Assembly (NCBI GenBank): GCA_002423205.1
Contig: DIUZ01000002.1
Span: 449,814 to 513,813 of the forward strand
From: Micavibrio sp. UBA6145
GTDB lineage: Bacteria > Pseudomonadota > Alphaproteobacteria > Micavibrionales > UBA1664
DNA length: 64,000 nucleotides
Reading direction: 5' to 3'
Part shown: in pieces, positions 16,803 through 25,281 of the stretch
How positions within the stretch are numbered: the stretch's first letter is position 1
How the letters are laid out: each line of letters starts with the position of its first letter
The notes under the pieces: generated by a model
What the model was told of the DNA's origin: nothing
Database searches by the model: none
The model's input: only the letters and a program-made list of their open reading frames with translations
Program-made: the position numbers and the translations under genes

Positions 16803-18599
16803 TTAAGGTTGGCTGGGCCCTGGTTTCGGAGAAGGTTTACGCGAACCACCAAACGCAGCCTTGTTGAACTTTCCTGACATTTTCTTAGGCTTGGGCGTTT
16901 TGGGCGGGTATGGCTGCGCTTTGTATTGCGGTGAAATATTCTGCCTGATCTCAGAGACGATTTTTTCCGACTTCGTTCTTACCTGCTCAGGCGTGAGAAT
17001 TTTGACAGGCTTGGTTTGAGAAGCCTTCATATTAAACAAGCTGCTGGTGGTCGGCTTTTGTGGCTCTTGGCTTGGTATAGGCTGGCGCTGTTGCTCGGGC
17101 GCGCCTCTAGCCTGCTGTCTTTGCGCCCGTTCAATAACCGCCCTAATAGGCGATACCGTAGCTTTTGAGGGTCGCGCGGGCGGGGGTGGTGGCCTGAACC
17201 GTTCCAGCACGTTCTCACGCACCAGTGCGGCCTTGAGTTGCAGTTTCAGGGCATATTCCTGATTGGTGATGATGCGGCTCTGGCGTTCAAACGTGGGTTT
17301 GACTGGCTGCGCTGCCAGTGCTTTCTCGATACTGTCCACGAACAACTTGTATTTTTGGTAGTCGGTATATGTGCCTTTGAGAATATCTAGGCGGGTTCGC
17401 ATATCTTTCAGCTTGGCGTGGATGCCTTCCCTGTAGTTGCGCTTATAACGCTCTTTTTGGCGGTTGACCCTGATTTGCTTTTCCCGTTCCGTGAGGCGCA
17501 GGGTTCGGCGGCGTTCGACGCGGCCAGCAAGAATGTCTTTCGAGAACTTTACGGCCTTGCCTATCGCGCTTCGTACGACACCAGATAAACGGGTTTTGGA
17601 TTCTAGCCGCTCGAAGTGCCGCAGGCGCGTATCAAGGCGGCTCATATCCGCTTCAATGCCCCTGATTTGTTTTCCTAACGGCGTATGAGGCCATTTGGCG
17701 CGCTCGGTGTTTACGTCCTTGATTTCTTTTGCAAGGTCGCTGCGCCTGCGGTCTTGGTCTATCGCTTTGTAGTCGGGCTTGTGGCCCTTACCATCATCGC
17801 CTCCCTTGGCGTTACTGGGCGTGTTTTGCTTTCCATCCCCGTTGCCGCCTTTGCCTTGCTTGCCTTTGCCGTCCTTGTCGTCTTCATCTTCCTTTTTACC
17901 TTCGCCTTCTTCGTCTTCGTCCTTTAGGCGTTCTTCAATGGCTTTGGCTTCAGGCCCGATATGGACTTGTGGCACACGGTCGATGCCTTGGTCTTCCAGA
18001 GTGCGGCGGTCAATTTTGGCTTCGGGGAAGCCATCGCGTTCAAGGGCATCATTCACGAACGTCTCCCACACGGAACGGATGAGTTCTATCTCCTGCGGGC
18101 CTTGTTCCTTGTCATCAAGGATGCGGGTTTTCTTGCCAAAGCCGTCTTTGGTGACTTCGCGGGTTGTGAACAGCAAATGGGCATGGTGGTTGCGCCTGTC
18201 ATGCCCGTCACCCTCAACGGGGGTGTGTATGGCGGCATCCACGGCCACGCCATACCTGTTCACCATCCACTGGGATTGATCCCGCACCAAGGCTTCACGG
18301 GAAGCTGCGGATAGTTCATGCGGCAGGGCAAGAATGACCTCCCGTGCCACGCGGGAATTCTTGCGTGTCTCGGCAGCTTCTGCCGCATTCCATAGCAGGG
18401 CGCGGTTGTAGGTGGTTTCAGGGGCATTGGGCGGGGCTAGGATGAACGAGGCTGCCACACCCTTGCGGTGCTGGTAGTGGTGGGCAAAGCCCAAGCGGTC
18501 GTCCATCAGTTCCGCCCCTGCACGATAAGCAGCAGCGGCAACGGCTGAAGCGCCATCGGCCCGTGAAAACACACGCAACGAACAATGAAAAATCGCCAA
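16803..18599 (-). CDS. MobA/MobL-type (MobQ) relaxase
   Basis: The 598-residue DNA relaxase nicks oriT and pilots the strand in conjugative mobilization. The N-terminus AIFHCSLRVFSRADG followed by AAAAYRAG is typical of MobA/MobL relaxases, and the metal-binding motif HHAHLLFTTR is present. After ~230 residues comes a long low-complexity acidic/Lys/Gly linker (EEGEGKKEDEDDKDGK), then a helical basic region and a Pro-rich tail. I chose TTG 18599 as start: it directly precedes AIFHC and has GAGAAAGG upstream, whereas the longer reading frame has no family similarity. The predicted oriT is ~90 bases upstream. No mating-pore genes are nearby. Confidence 0.88.
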   Translation of the reverse strand: MAIFHCSLRVFSRADGASAVAAAAYRAGAELMDDRLGFAHHYQHRKGVAASFILAPPNAPETTYNRALLWNAAEAAETRKNSRVAREVILALPHELSAASREALVRDQSQWMVNRYGVAVDAAIHTPVEGDGHDRRNHHAHLLFTTREVTKDGFGKKTRILDDKEQGPQEIELIRSVWETFVNDALERDGFPEAKIDRRTLEDQGIDRVPQVHIGPEAKAIEERLKDEDEEGEGKKEDEDDKDGKGKQGKGGNGDGKQNTPSNAKGGDDGKGHKPDYKAIDQDRRRSDLAKEIKDVNTERAKWPHTPLGKQIRGIEADMSRLDTRLRHFERLESKTRLSGVVRSAIGKAVKFSKDILAGRVERRRTLRLTEREKQIRVNRQKERYKRNYREGIHAKLKDMRTRLDILKGTYTDYQKYKLFVDSIEKALAAQPVKPTFERQSRIITNQEYALKLQLKAALVRENVLERFRPPPPPARPSKATVSPIRAVIERAQRQQARGAPEQQRQPIPSQEPQKPTTSSLFNMKASQTKPVKILTPEQVRTKSEKIVSEIRQNISPQYKAQPYPPKTPKPKKMSGKFNKAAFGGSRKPSPKPGPSQP

Positions 18600-18685
18600 A
18601 AGTGTTGCCTTTCTCGGCAACCCACAGGCGATTGTTTTTATTGTTATTTTGTTCGCCCAAACAAAAGAAGGCGCTCGTACTGAGA

Positions 18686-18720
18686 GCACTGCAAACGAAG
18701 TTTGCGTAAGTGCGCTATTA
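18686..18720 (+). other. Predicted MobQ-type oriT
   Basis: An inverted repeat GCAAAC-GAA-GTTTGC (18691-18705) is immediately followed by GTAAGTGCGCTATTA (18706-18720). RSF1010/pTF1-family origins have the same layout: a hairpin followed by a TAAGTGCGC or TAAATGCGC nick region. It lies just upstream of the relaxase gene, where oriT is expected. The nick would fall within the GCGC part by analogy. The remaining intergenic DNA to 18867 shows no gene. Confidence 0.82.
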
Positions 18721-18867
18721 CTGCCTCTCTATCTTCAGGATAAGGGGAATGGATTAAGGAAGGGTGTAAATCCTCGTGTCCCTAAACAGGTCTTTAGCCT
18801 AGCTCGATTCTTGGTTTTCTGAAGTGCTCGCATAGAAGTAGAAAATATTTTTTTGTCATTCGGTTTT

Positions 18868-21075
18868 TCAAAGCTGTAGCACTTTTAATCGCAGTGCATT
18901 GCCAATCACACTGACCGAACTTAACCCCATAGCTGCTGCCGCGATAATGGGGCTTAGCAGCAAGCCGAAGGCTGGATAAAGAATGCCAGCCGCAATAGGC
19001 ACACCGGCCACATTGTAGATGAAGGCAAAAAACAAATTCTGCCGGATATTACTCATCACCGCTTCCGAGAGCTTCCGGGCGCGGACGATGCCTATTAAAT
19101 CACCTTTCAGCAGGGTTATGCCTGCGCTCTCCATGGCAACGTCCGTGCCTGTCCCCATGGCTATGCCGACATCCGCAGCCGCTAATGCTGGAGCATCGTT
19201 TGTACCGTCACCCGCCATAGCTACCACTTTACCGCTTTCCCGAAGCCCTTTGACAATAAGGCCTTTTTGGTCTGGCAAGACCTCGGCCTCCACTTCGTCG
19301 ATACCCAGCGTTTGAGCGACAGCTTGCGCGGTACGGCGGTTATCCCCTGTCAGCATGACCACACGGATGCCTAAGGCTTTCAGTTGCCTGATGGCTTCTG
19401 GTGTTGTGGATTTAATAGGGTCTTTGATGGCCAGTAACCCAGCAATTTTGCCATCCGCCGCGATGAATATTACGGTCGCGCCATCATCCCGCAGATCATC
19501 GGCTTGCGGGCCAAGGGCCGAAACATCAACCCCGCTTTCTTCAAATAGAATACGATTACCGAGTAAAACGGCCTGACCGTCAATTTTTCCAACAACGCCT
19601 TTTCCGGTGGGGGAGTTGAAGTCTACCACGGTCTTCAGTGAAAGGTTTTTAGCTTTCGCCGCACTCAAAATGGCATGAGCCAGTGGATGCTCGCTGCTTT
19701 TTTCCAAGGATGCCGCCATGACAAGGATGTCGTCCACGTTTAGGCCATTCGCAGTGATGATTTGTGTAACCGTGGGTTTTCCTTCCGTCAGCGTACCAGT
19801 TTTATCAACAACCAGCGTATCGACCTTCTCCATGCGCTCCAGTGCTTCAGCGTTCTTGATGAGAACGCCAGCGGCCGCTCCACGGCCCACGCCAACCATG
19901 ATGGACATCGGCGTAGCCAAGCCCAGTGCACACGGGCATGCGATGATAAGCACACTGACTGCCGCAATTAGCGCATAACTGAAGGCGGGCGAGGGGCCAT
20001 AAATCCACCATACAGCAAAGGCAAGGATGGCTATCAGTATAACGGCAGGCACAAACCATGATGCCACGACATCGGCCAGACGTTGAATAGGCGCACGGCT
20101 ACGTTGCGCATCGGCAACCATATGCACAATTTGGGAAAGCATGGTTTCGTGGCCTACACGCTCTGCCATCATAACAAAAGAGCCCGTCTGGTTGATGGTG
20201 CCTCCAATCAAACGGTTGCCAGTTTCTTTCATGACCGGCATCGACTCACCCGTCAGCATGGACTCATCCACCGCGCTGCGGCCTTCGGTCACTACGCCAT
20301 CCAACGGTATCTTGTCGCCGGGGCGTACACGCAACAAATCTCCAACATGGATAGCTTCCAGTGAAACATCTTCATCACCGTTAAAAGTGATGCGCCGCGC
20401 TGTCTTTGGTGCAAGGTCAAGTAGGGCACGAATGGCTCCACCCGTTTGTTCACGCGCCCTCAATTCAAGCACCTGCCCCAGCAAAACCAAAACGGTAATA
20501 ACAGCCGCAGCCTCGAAATAAACGGGTACCGCGCCATCATGGATGCGAAAAGCGTCAGGGAAGACGTTAGGAACAACAGTGGCAATAACACTATAAAGCC
20601 ATGCCGCACCCGTACCGATGGCAATGAGCGTGAACATATTTAATTGGCGGGTAACGAGTGACACCCAACCGCGCTCAAAGAAGGGCCATCCAGCCCACAA
20701 TACTACTGGCGTTGCCAACGCAAGCTGTATCCAATTCGATATTTGCGGTGGTATTAGATGGGAAAGGTTCAATATATGCCCACCCATTTCGAGTGCGATA
20801 ATAGGCATGCTTATCAGCAGCCCAAGCCAGAAACGCCACTTCATGTCGGTATATTCCGCACTAGGACCTTCATCACCCGTCATGACTTCTGGCTCCAATG
20901 CCATGCCGCAAATAGGGCAATTGCCGGGGCCTTGCTGCCTAACTTGCGGATGCATGGGGCATGTGTACGTCAAGCCATCACCCGTAGCAGGGATGGATTT
21001 TTTCTCAGGCTGATGTTTGGAATGGTGGCAGCAATAGTCGCTTTGCTCGTGATTATGATGAGAATGCGTGTCCAT
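18868..21075 (-). CDS. Copper/silver-exporting P1B-type ATPase
   Basis: The 735-residue inner-membrane pump has a His/Cys-rich N-terminus, then a heavy-metal binding domain YTCPMHPQV...PGNCPICGMAL (residues 37-60) in place of a CXXC HMA domain. Two early helices and the actuator motif LTGESMP (275-280) follow. The transmembrane metal site is CPC at 380-382, the phosphorylation site DKTGT has D424, SEHP lies near 465, and GDGTNDAPAL near 640. CPC and domain layout indicate Cu(I)/Ag(I) export to the periplasm, as in SilP/CopF-type ATPases. It is the last gene of the copper operon, 31 bases after the DUF2933 gene. Confidence 0.93.
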   Translation of the reverse strand: MDTHSHHNHEQSDYCCHHSKHQPEKKSIPATGDGLTYTCPMHPQVRQQGPGNCPICGMALEPEVMTGDEGPSAEYTDMKWRFWLGLLISMPIIALEMGGHILNLSHLIPPQISNWIQLALATPVVLWAGWPFFERGWVSLVTRQLNMFTLIAIGTGAAWLYSVIATVVPNVFPDAFRIHDGAVPVYFEAAAVITVLVLLGQVLELRAREQTGGAIRALLDLAPKTARRITFNGDEDVSLEAIHVGDLLRVRPGDKIPLDGVVTEGRSAVDESMLTGESMPVMKETGNRLIGGTINQTGSFVMMAERVGHETMLSQIVHMVADAQRSRAPIQRLADVVASWFVPAVILIAILAFAVWWIYGPSPAFSYALIAAVSVLIIACPCALGLATPMSIMVGVGRGAAAGVLIKNAEALERMEKVDTLVVDKTGTLTEGKPTVTQIITANGLNVDDILVMAASLEKSSEHPLAHAILSAAKAKNLSLKTVVDFNSPTGKGVVGKIDGQAVLLGNRILFEESGVDVSALGPQADDLRDDGATVIFIAADGKIAGLLAIKDPIKSTTPEAIRQLKALGIRVVMLTGDNRRTAQAVAQTLGIDEVEAEVLPDQKGLIVKGLRESGKVVAMAGDGTNDAPALAAADVGIAMGTGTDVAMESAGITLLKGDLIGIVRARKLSEAVMSNIRQNLFFAFIYNVAGVPIAAGILYPAFGLLLSPIIAAAAMGLSSVSVIGNALRLKVLQL

Positions 21076-21106
21076 TGCTGCCGCCTCTGTTTTACTGTGT
21101 AAAAGA

Positions 21107-21337
21107 TTATTCCTTATTCACATAGTCTTTATGATGCCCGTGTCCATGCCCGAAAATATGCATGAGCGGACACGCCAACAAAATAAGATAGGGTAACGCC
21201 ACGGCTAAATGGGCGCGATGCTCGGAAAGCAGGTAGTAACTGACTCCGGCCAAAGCCAGAACCAATACAACTCCTTTCCATGACAGCATCAAGCCAAGAA
21301 AGCCTTTATGCTCATGAGGAACGGTTTCGTGATGCAT
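21107..21337 (-). CDS. DUF2933 small membrane protein
   Basis: The 76-residue protein has a His-rich start (MHHETVPHEHKG), two hydrophobic segments (WKGVVLVLALAGVSYYLL and VALPYLILLACPLMHIFG) and a His-rich tail (HGHGHHKD). This is the usual form of DUF2933 proteins found beside copper ATPases and multicopper oxidases. Probable role is a metal-handling accessory in the inner membrane; no activity is established. It lies between the Met-rich protein and the copper ATPase. Confidence 0.82.
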   Translation of the reverse strand: MHHETVPHEHKGFLGLMLSWKGVVLVLALAGVSYYLLSEHRAHLAVALPYLILLACPLMHIFGHGHGHHKDYVNKE

Positions 21338-21348
21338 GACGTTCCTCC

Positions 21349-21717
21349 CTAATTATTGAATTGATGGGAACCGCCAGAACGAGGCGCGGACATGCCATTT
21401 TTGTCCATCATCTTTTCACAGCAGCCGCATTTAGCTTTTCCATCGCGCTTGTTCATGCACTGCATGCCTTCCATTTTTCCCGCCATCATCTTGCCAGACA
21501 TCATATCTCCGCACTGCATACCCATCTTTTCGCAGCAGGGGCATCCCATACCTTTTCCAGGTTTCATCATGCCCATGTTATCGTTCATCGGCATTGCCAT
21601 CCGGCTTTCCTGTGCAGGCGCGAGATGATGGGCGGAGTGATTGACGCTTTCAGCTTTTGCCGTTCCGGGGGTCATCGAAATGACCAGTAAGCCCAGTATA
21701 TAAAAAAGTTTACGCAT
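21349..21717 (-). CDS. Periplasmic Met/Cys-rich copper-binding protein
   Basis: The 122-residue product has a Sec signal (LFYILGLLVISMTPGTAKAES). The mature part is packed with methionine motifs (MAMPMNDNMGMM, MMSGKMMAGKM) and three paired-cysteine sites (CPCC, CGCC and single CM/CG pairs), all good Cu(I) ligands. No catalytic domain is visible. It lies within the cop operon between the cupredoxin and DUF2933 genes and probably buffers or passes copper in the periplasm. Confidence 0.8.
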   Translation of the reverse strand: MRKLFYILGLLVISMTPGTAKAESVNHSAHHLAPAQESRMAMPMNDNMGMMKPGKGMGCPCCEKMGMQCGDMMSGKMMAGKMEGMQCMNKRDGKAKCGCCEKMMDKNGMSAPRSGGSHQFNN

Positions 21718-21744
21718 AGCTTTTCTCCTTGGTTGTGTGGCTTA

Positions 21745-22149
21745 TTATTCGCCGTGTTCATGCTTCATTTTGTGCATGTCTTCGGGTTTGGATGCAGTGC
21801 CAACGATGATGGTGCCTTTCATGCCAAGAGCTTGGTGCGGGTGACAATGGAAGCTGTAAGTGCCTTCCTTCGTGAAGGTGTAGGACCATGTCTGGCCTTC
21901 CTGTTCCAGCGTTGGCGACATGATCATGCCGTCCACGCCCTTGGGTGCGCCATCAATCATCATGTTGTGTGTATCATCCTGCGCGTTTTCAAAAATGACC
22001 GTATCGCCAGGCTGTATGTTGAGTGTTGACGGGCTAAAAGCATAGGGATGTTCAGCTTCGGTATCCGTCACCATTTTGATGGTATATTCCTTGGCCATTG
22101 CGGGTGTTACCATCAGCATAAGTGCGGCAGTCAGTAGTAGTTTTTTCAT
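21745..22149 (-). CDS. Cupredoxin-fold copper protein
   Basis: The 134-residue exported protein has signal MKKLLLTAALMLMVTPAMA followed by one cupredoxin domain. Type 1 copper ligands can be read as His in DDTHNMM, then Cys, His and Met in FHCHPHQALGM, the standard H-C-H-M set. A His/Met-rich tail (HKMKHEHGE) follows. It resembles plastocyanin-like CopI-type proteins in copper resistance clusters; electron transfer or copper sequestration is the inferred role. It lies 32 bases after copB. Confidence 0.87.
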   Translation of the reverse strand: MKKLLLTAALMLMVTPAMAKEYTIKMVTDTEAEHPYAFSPSTLNIQPGDTVIFENAQDDTHNMMIDGAPKGVDGMIMSPTLEQEGQTWSYTFTKEGTYSFHCHPHQALGMKGTIIVGTASKPEDMHKMKHEHGE

Positions 22150-22181
22150 TGGTATTCTCCTTTTTTTGGTTGGATTTGAAA

Positions 22182-22895
22182 TTAGAACATAACCCGCAAG
22201 CCGAACGACACGGCAGCTTCGTCTTTATCCTCGTGATGCCTTTCGGCTATCGCTGAGGTTTCACCGAATTTGCGCCCGTAATGCACATCGACATACGGGG
22301 CAAAATCACGTGTGAATTCATACCGAAGCTGTAACCCAGCCTTGGCATCGGATATTCCAGCACCGACTTCTTGGTTTGCAACATCCTGCGCATAGAGATT
22401 GCCTTCCATATAAGGTTGCAAAATCAGTTGTTGGGTAAATAGGAAATCTGTTTCACCGCGAAGGCGCGCACTCACATCACCATCATCACTCAAAAACAGA
22501 TGCGCTTCGGTTTCGATGAAATACGGCGCAAGCCCCGCAACCCCCAAAACAGCGTAAGATGTTGAACGCGGGCGTGTATCGTGCCGTATCCCTGCCTGAA
22601 AATCCCAGAAGGTAGCGATATTGCGGCTATACATGGCCCAGAACTCTGCGCTTTCGTAAGCGCCATCCACGTATTCACCTTCGCTTTTCAGCCAAAGTTT
22701 ATTTGTGTCACCGCCTATCCAGCCGTTTAAATCCCAGCTACTGACAGGCCCGTTGCGACTGCCTCCGGTGTCGGCCTCGAGTGTAAAAGCATGGAAAATG
22801 CCGCCCGAATGTGCATGCGGTTTCTCCTGTGCCTGCGTGGTGATAGGTAACATCAAGGCAACAGCCAGTGTTGCAAGTAGTGTCTTATTGCGCAT
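22182..22895 (-). CDS. copB: CopB-family outer-membrane copper resistance protein
   Basis: The 237-residue product has signal peptide MRNKTLLATLAVALMLPITTQA, a short His-containing start (PHAHSGG), and an outer-membrane barrel typical of CopB/PcoB, ending in a C-terminal aromatic residue (LRVMF). Family segments such as WDLNGWIGGD, KLWLKSEGE and FWDFQAGIRHD are clear. The N-terminal Met-rich repeat of Pseudomonas CopB is absent. The ATG at 22895 follows AAGGAG, while the longer frame lacks a signal. The start overlaps the end of copA by 11 bases. Confidence 0.9.
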   Translation of the reverse strand: MRNKTLLATLAVALMLPITTQAQEKPHAHSGGIFHAFTLEADTGGSRNGPVSSWDLNGWIGGDTNKLWLKSEGEYVDGAYESAEFWAMYSRNIATFWDFQAGIRHDTRPRSTSYAVLGVAGLAPYFIETEAHLFLSDDGDVSARLRGETDFLFTQQLILQPYMEGNLYAQDVANQEVGAGISDAKAGLQLRYEFTRDFAPYVDVHYGRKFGETSAIAERHHEDKDEAAVSFGLRVMF

Positions 22896-24561
22896 GGTGC
22901 TGCACTCCTTCGCTTTTGGTTTCCTGTTTTGGTTGAGGCTCTGGTTTGTCTTTGGCATCAAGCTGTGCCACGACCACTTTTGTCATCATGCCTGAGGCCA
23001 TGTGATAGAGCAGGTGGCAATGGAATGACCATTCCCCCGGTTCATCCGCCGTTAGAAGTACGGAATAAGATTGCCCCGGCGGCACGATCACCACATGCTT
23101 GTCAGGCATCTTTGCCGCAGGTTGGCCGTTTTCAAGCTGCACGAACATACCGTGCAGATGCATCGGGTGCGCCATCATCGTTTCATTGATGAATTTCAGG
23201 CGCACACGTTCGCCGTATTTCAGTTTGATAGGCTTGGCCTCATCTGTGGTTTTACCGTTCAGTGTCCAGATATAACGCTCCATATTGCCACCAAGCCGCA
23301 CGGTGATAGTGCGCGTGGGGTCACGGGTGTCTTTCTGGGGCGCAAGGCTTCTGAGGTCAGCGTAGGAAAGGGCTTTCATGCCCGCAGGCGTTCCGGCCTT
23401 GGCCCAGCCGCTTTCACCCATGCTCATGCCTTCCATGCCGCCCATGTCCATACCCTCCATTCCCGCCATGTCGTGACCCATCATGGAATGATGCATGCCA
23501 GCCATGTCGCCATGCGCCATGCCCATATCTGCCATTGTTAAAAGGGCGCGGGGGCGTTGCGCTGGCATTTCGCCTTTCATGCCCTCTTGTGTCGCAAGGG
23601 TGCCGAGCGCAAAGCCTGAACGGTCTATTGGTTCGGCTACAATCGTGTAGGCTTTATCTTCCGTAGGTGTAACCACGACATCGTAGGTTTCAGCGACAGC
23701 AAAACGGAATTCATCGACGCGCACAGGTTCCACATTCCGCCCATCCGATTGCACGACTTCCATTTTAAGACCGGGGATACGCACATCGTAAAAAGACATG
23801 GCTGAGGCGTTAATAAATCTGAGGCGCACACGCTCCCCGACTTTGAAAAGCCCTGTCCAGTTTTGTTCAGGCGAGTTGCCGTTGATAAGGAAGGTATAGC
23901 CGCTGACATCTGCCAAATCGGTTGGTGACATCCGCATCTGCCCCCACATTTTGGCATTCTCCCACGCTGGGCCAAAACCATCGCGGTTTACATCGTCTAT
24001 AAAATCGCCAACCGTGCGACGCGCGCGGTTGTAGTAGTCAGATGCCTTTTTGAGATTGCCCAGAATATCGCCTGACTCTTCACGGCTGAAATCCGAAAGC
24101 ATAACCACATATTCGCGGTCTGCTTTGATAACTTCTTTTTTAGGCTCCACGATTATCGGGCCGTAAAGCCCATCCTGTTCCTGCCCATTGGTATGGGAGT
24201 GATACCAATATGTGCCCGACTGCCGTAACGGAAAGCGGTAGGTAAAACTTGAATGCGGCTTGATGTCGGTAAAACCGTTGAGGCCGTCCACGCCGTCCAT
24301 GGCCCCCGGCAATAGCAAGCCGTGCCAGTGTACGGATGTCGTGGTGCCAAGGAGGTTGTTGACGGTAATAACCGCCTCATCCCCCTCTTTGAAACGTAAG
24401 ACAGGGCCGGGGATGTTGCCGTTGACGGTAATTTTTTCGATGGGCTTACCCGTGATTGTCACGGGCTCACGATTGATATCGAGGGTGTACTCTGTGGCGT
24501 TCGCCTGATACGAAGGCCACGCGAATAAAAGCGATAATGCTAAAAAATATATTGGTTTCAT
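22885..24561 (-). CDS. copA: Copper resistance multicopper oxidase CopA/PcoA
   Basis: The 558-residue periplasmic three-domain multicopper oxidase probably oxidises Cu(I) to Cu(II). Copper ligands are HWHG (H78, H80), WYHSH (H121, H123), HPMHLHG and FHCHLLYHMASGM in the last domain, a full T1/T2/T3 set. A Met-rich insertion (repeated GMxxMxGM units such as MAGMEGMDMGGMEGMSMG) lies near residues 340-385, as in other CopA proteins. The leader (KPIYFLALSLLFAWP) looks like a Sec signal, with no twin arginine, which is unusual for a CopA-type oxidase. It overlaps copB and follows the small gene at 24631. Confidence 0.93.
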   Translation of the reverse strand: MKPIYFLALSLLFAWPSYQANATEYTLDINREPVTITGKPIEKITVNGNIPGPVLRFKEGDEAVITVNNLLGTTTSVHWHGLLLPGAMDGVDGLNGFTDIKPHSSFTYRFPLRQSGTYWYHSHTNGQEQDGLYGPIIVEPKKEVIKADREYVVMLSDFSREESGDILGNLKKASDYYNRARRTVGDFIDDVNRDGFGPAWENAKMWGQMRMSPTDLADVSGYTFLINGNSPEQNWTGLFKVGERVRLRFINASAMSFYDVRIPGLKMEVVQSDGRNVEPVRVDEFRFAVAETYDVVVTPTEDKAYTIVAEPIDRSGFALGTLATQEGMKGEMPAQRPRALLTMADMGMAHGDMAGMHHSMMGHDMAGMEGMDMGGMEGMSMGESGWAKAGTPAGMKALSYADLRSLAPQKDTRDPTRTITVRLGGNMERYIWTLNGKTTDEAKPIKLKYGERVRLKFINETMMAHPMHLHGMFVQLENGQPAAKMPDKHVVIVPPGQSYSVLLTADEPGEWSFHCHLLYHMASGMMTKVVVAQLDAKDKPEPQPKQETKSEGVQHHAQ

Positions 24562-24630
24562 AGTCTTTTCCGTTTGCTGAATATGCGCGAAATGCCGCTA
24601 GAAAGCGGGCTTACAGAAGGAAAAGATGAT

Positions 24631-25026
24631 TTAGATACGGATGCGCTGCGTCGTCAGAAAAACAGGCGGATAGGCTTCTAGGGCGTTACTGAATCGAGGA
24701 GGGGGCCCACGTAAACCATAGGCGGCATTCATCCACTGGTGATTTGTCGGCAAACTAGCCGTTACATCGAATGCAAATTTAACGACATCGAGTTTTTCAA
24801 TAGATGGCGCGGAGGCTGTCTGAAAATCAACGCCTGCACAATCCTGCATAAAATCAACGTGGGTTTTCTTACTGGTGTTGGATTGCTGGCTATCTTTTGC
24901 ATGCTCCATACAAGGAGTTTCAGCAGTGACTGCTTCCTTGGGTTTGTCCAAACAAACAGGCATCGCACACACCAGAGAAGGCGTGAGCATGACAAGCATT
25001 AACAGTGCAGCAAGAAACTTCCGCAT
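24631..25026 (-). CDS. Small secreted Cys-containing protein heading the copper operon
   Basis: The 131-residue product has a signal peptide (KFLAALLMLVMLTPSLVCA) and several cysteines (MPVCLDK, TPCMEH, MQDCAG). The C-terminal part contains YGLRGPPPRF. No family is recognised with confidence. It lies 69 bases upstream of copA and is probably the first gene of the copper operon, a position held by the Cys/His-rich CopL in Xanthomonas; I see no sequence proof of homology. The 131 bases upstream contain no clear operator. Confidence 0.65.
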   Translation of the reverse strand: MRKFLAALLMLVMLTPSLVCAMPVCLDKPKEAVTAETPCMEHAKDSQQSNTSKKTHVDFMQDCAGVDFQTASAPSIEKLDVVKFAFDVTASLPTNHQWMNAAYGLRGPPPRFSNALEAYPPVFLTTQRIRI

Positions 25027-25157
25027 AGGGCAAAGCTAATTCAATACAGGTATTTATACCAGTTGATATTTGAAACCATTTTTATGTTGGATGCTGATAC
25101 TTGGGCCGAACCGCAGCTTTTTTTATACCGAATTTTCAGGCCATTTGAACGGCGAAA

Positions 25158-25247
25158 TGGCGGAGAGGGTGGGATTCGAACCCACGGAAGGCTTGCACCT
25201 TCGGTAGTTTTCAAGACTACTGCCTTAAACCACTCGGCCACCTCTCC
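25158..25247 (-). tRNA. tRNA-Ser(UGA), complete, carried by the element
   Basis: The 90-base gene reads on the minus strand as acceptor GGAGAGG, D arm, anticodon loop CTTGAAA (anticodon TGA), a long variable arm, T loop TTCGAATC, acceptor CCTCTCC, discriminator G and encoded CCA. All stems pair. It decodes UCA and probably UCG. It sits inside the element, 34 bases downstream of the integrase gene on the same strand. Its sequence differs clearly from the interrupted chromosomal tRNA-Ser(UGA), so it is an independent gene and not a duplicated attachment fragment. Confidence 0.96.
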
Positions 25248-25281
25248 GTTGGGGGCAGTTATAACGAAAAAAACTGATATT

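Noticed and set aside
17683..18314. Long + strand frames inside the relaxase gene
   Set aside because: Low-complexity Pro/Ser/Leu or Val/Phe-rich translations opposite the acidic linker; these are antisense shadows.
16803..18689. Relaxase starting at the longest frame (18689)
   Set aside because: The first 30 residues are unlike any relaxase and extend toward oriT; TTG 18599 with GAGAAAGG fits the family start.
23396..23530. Repeated ATG/CAT-rich block as a DNA repeat
   Set aside because: It encodes the Met-rich insertion of the multicopper oxidase, a known feature of the family.
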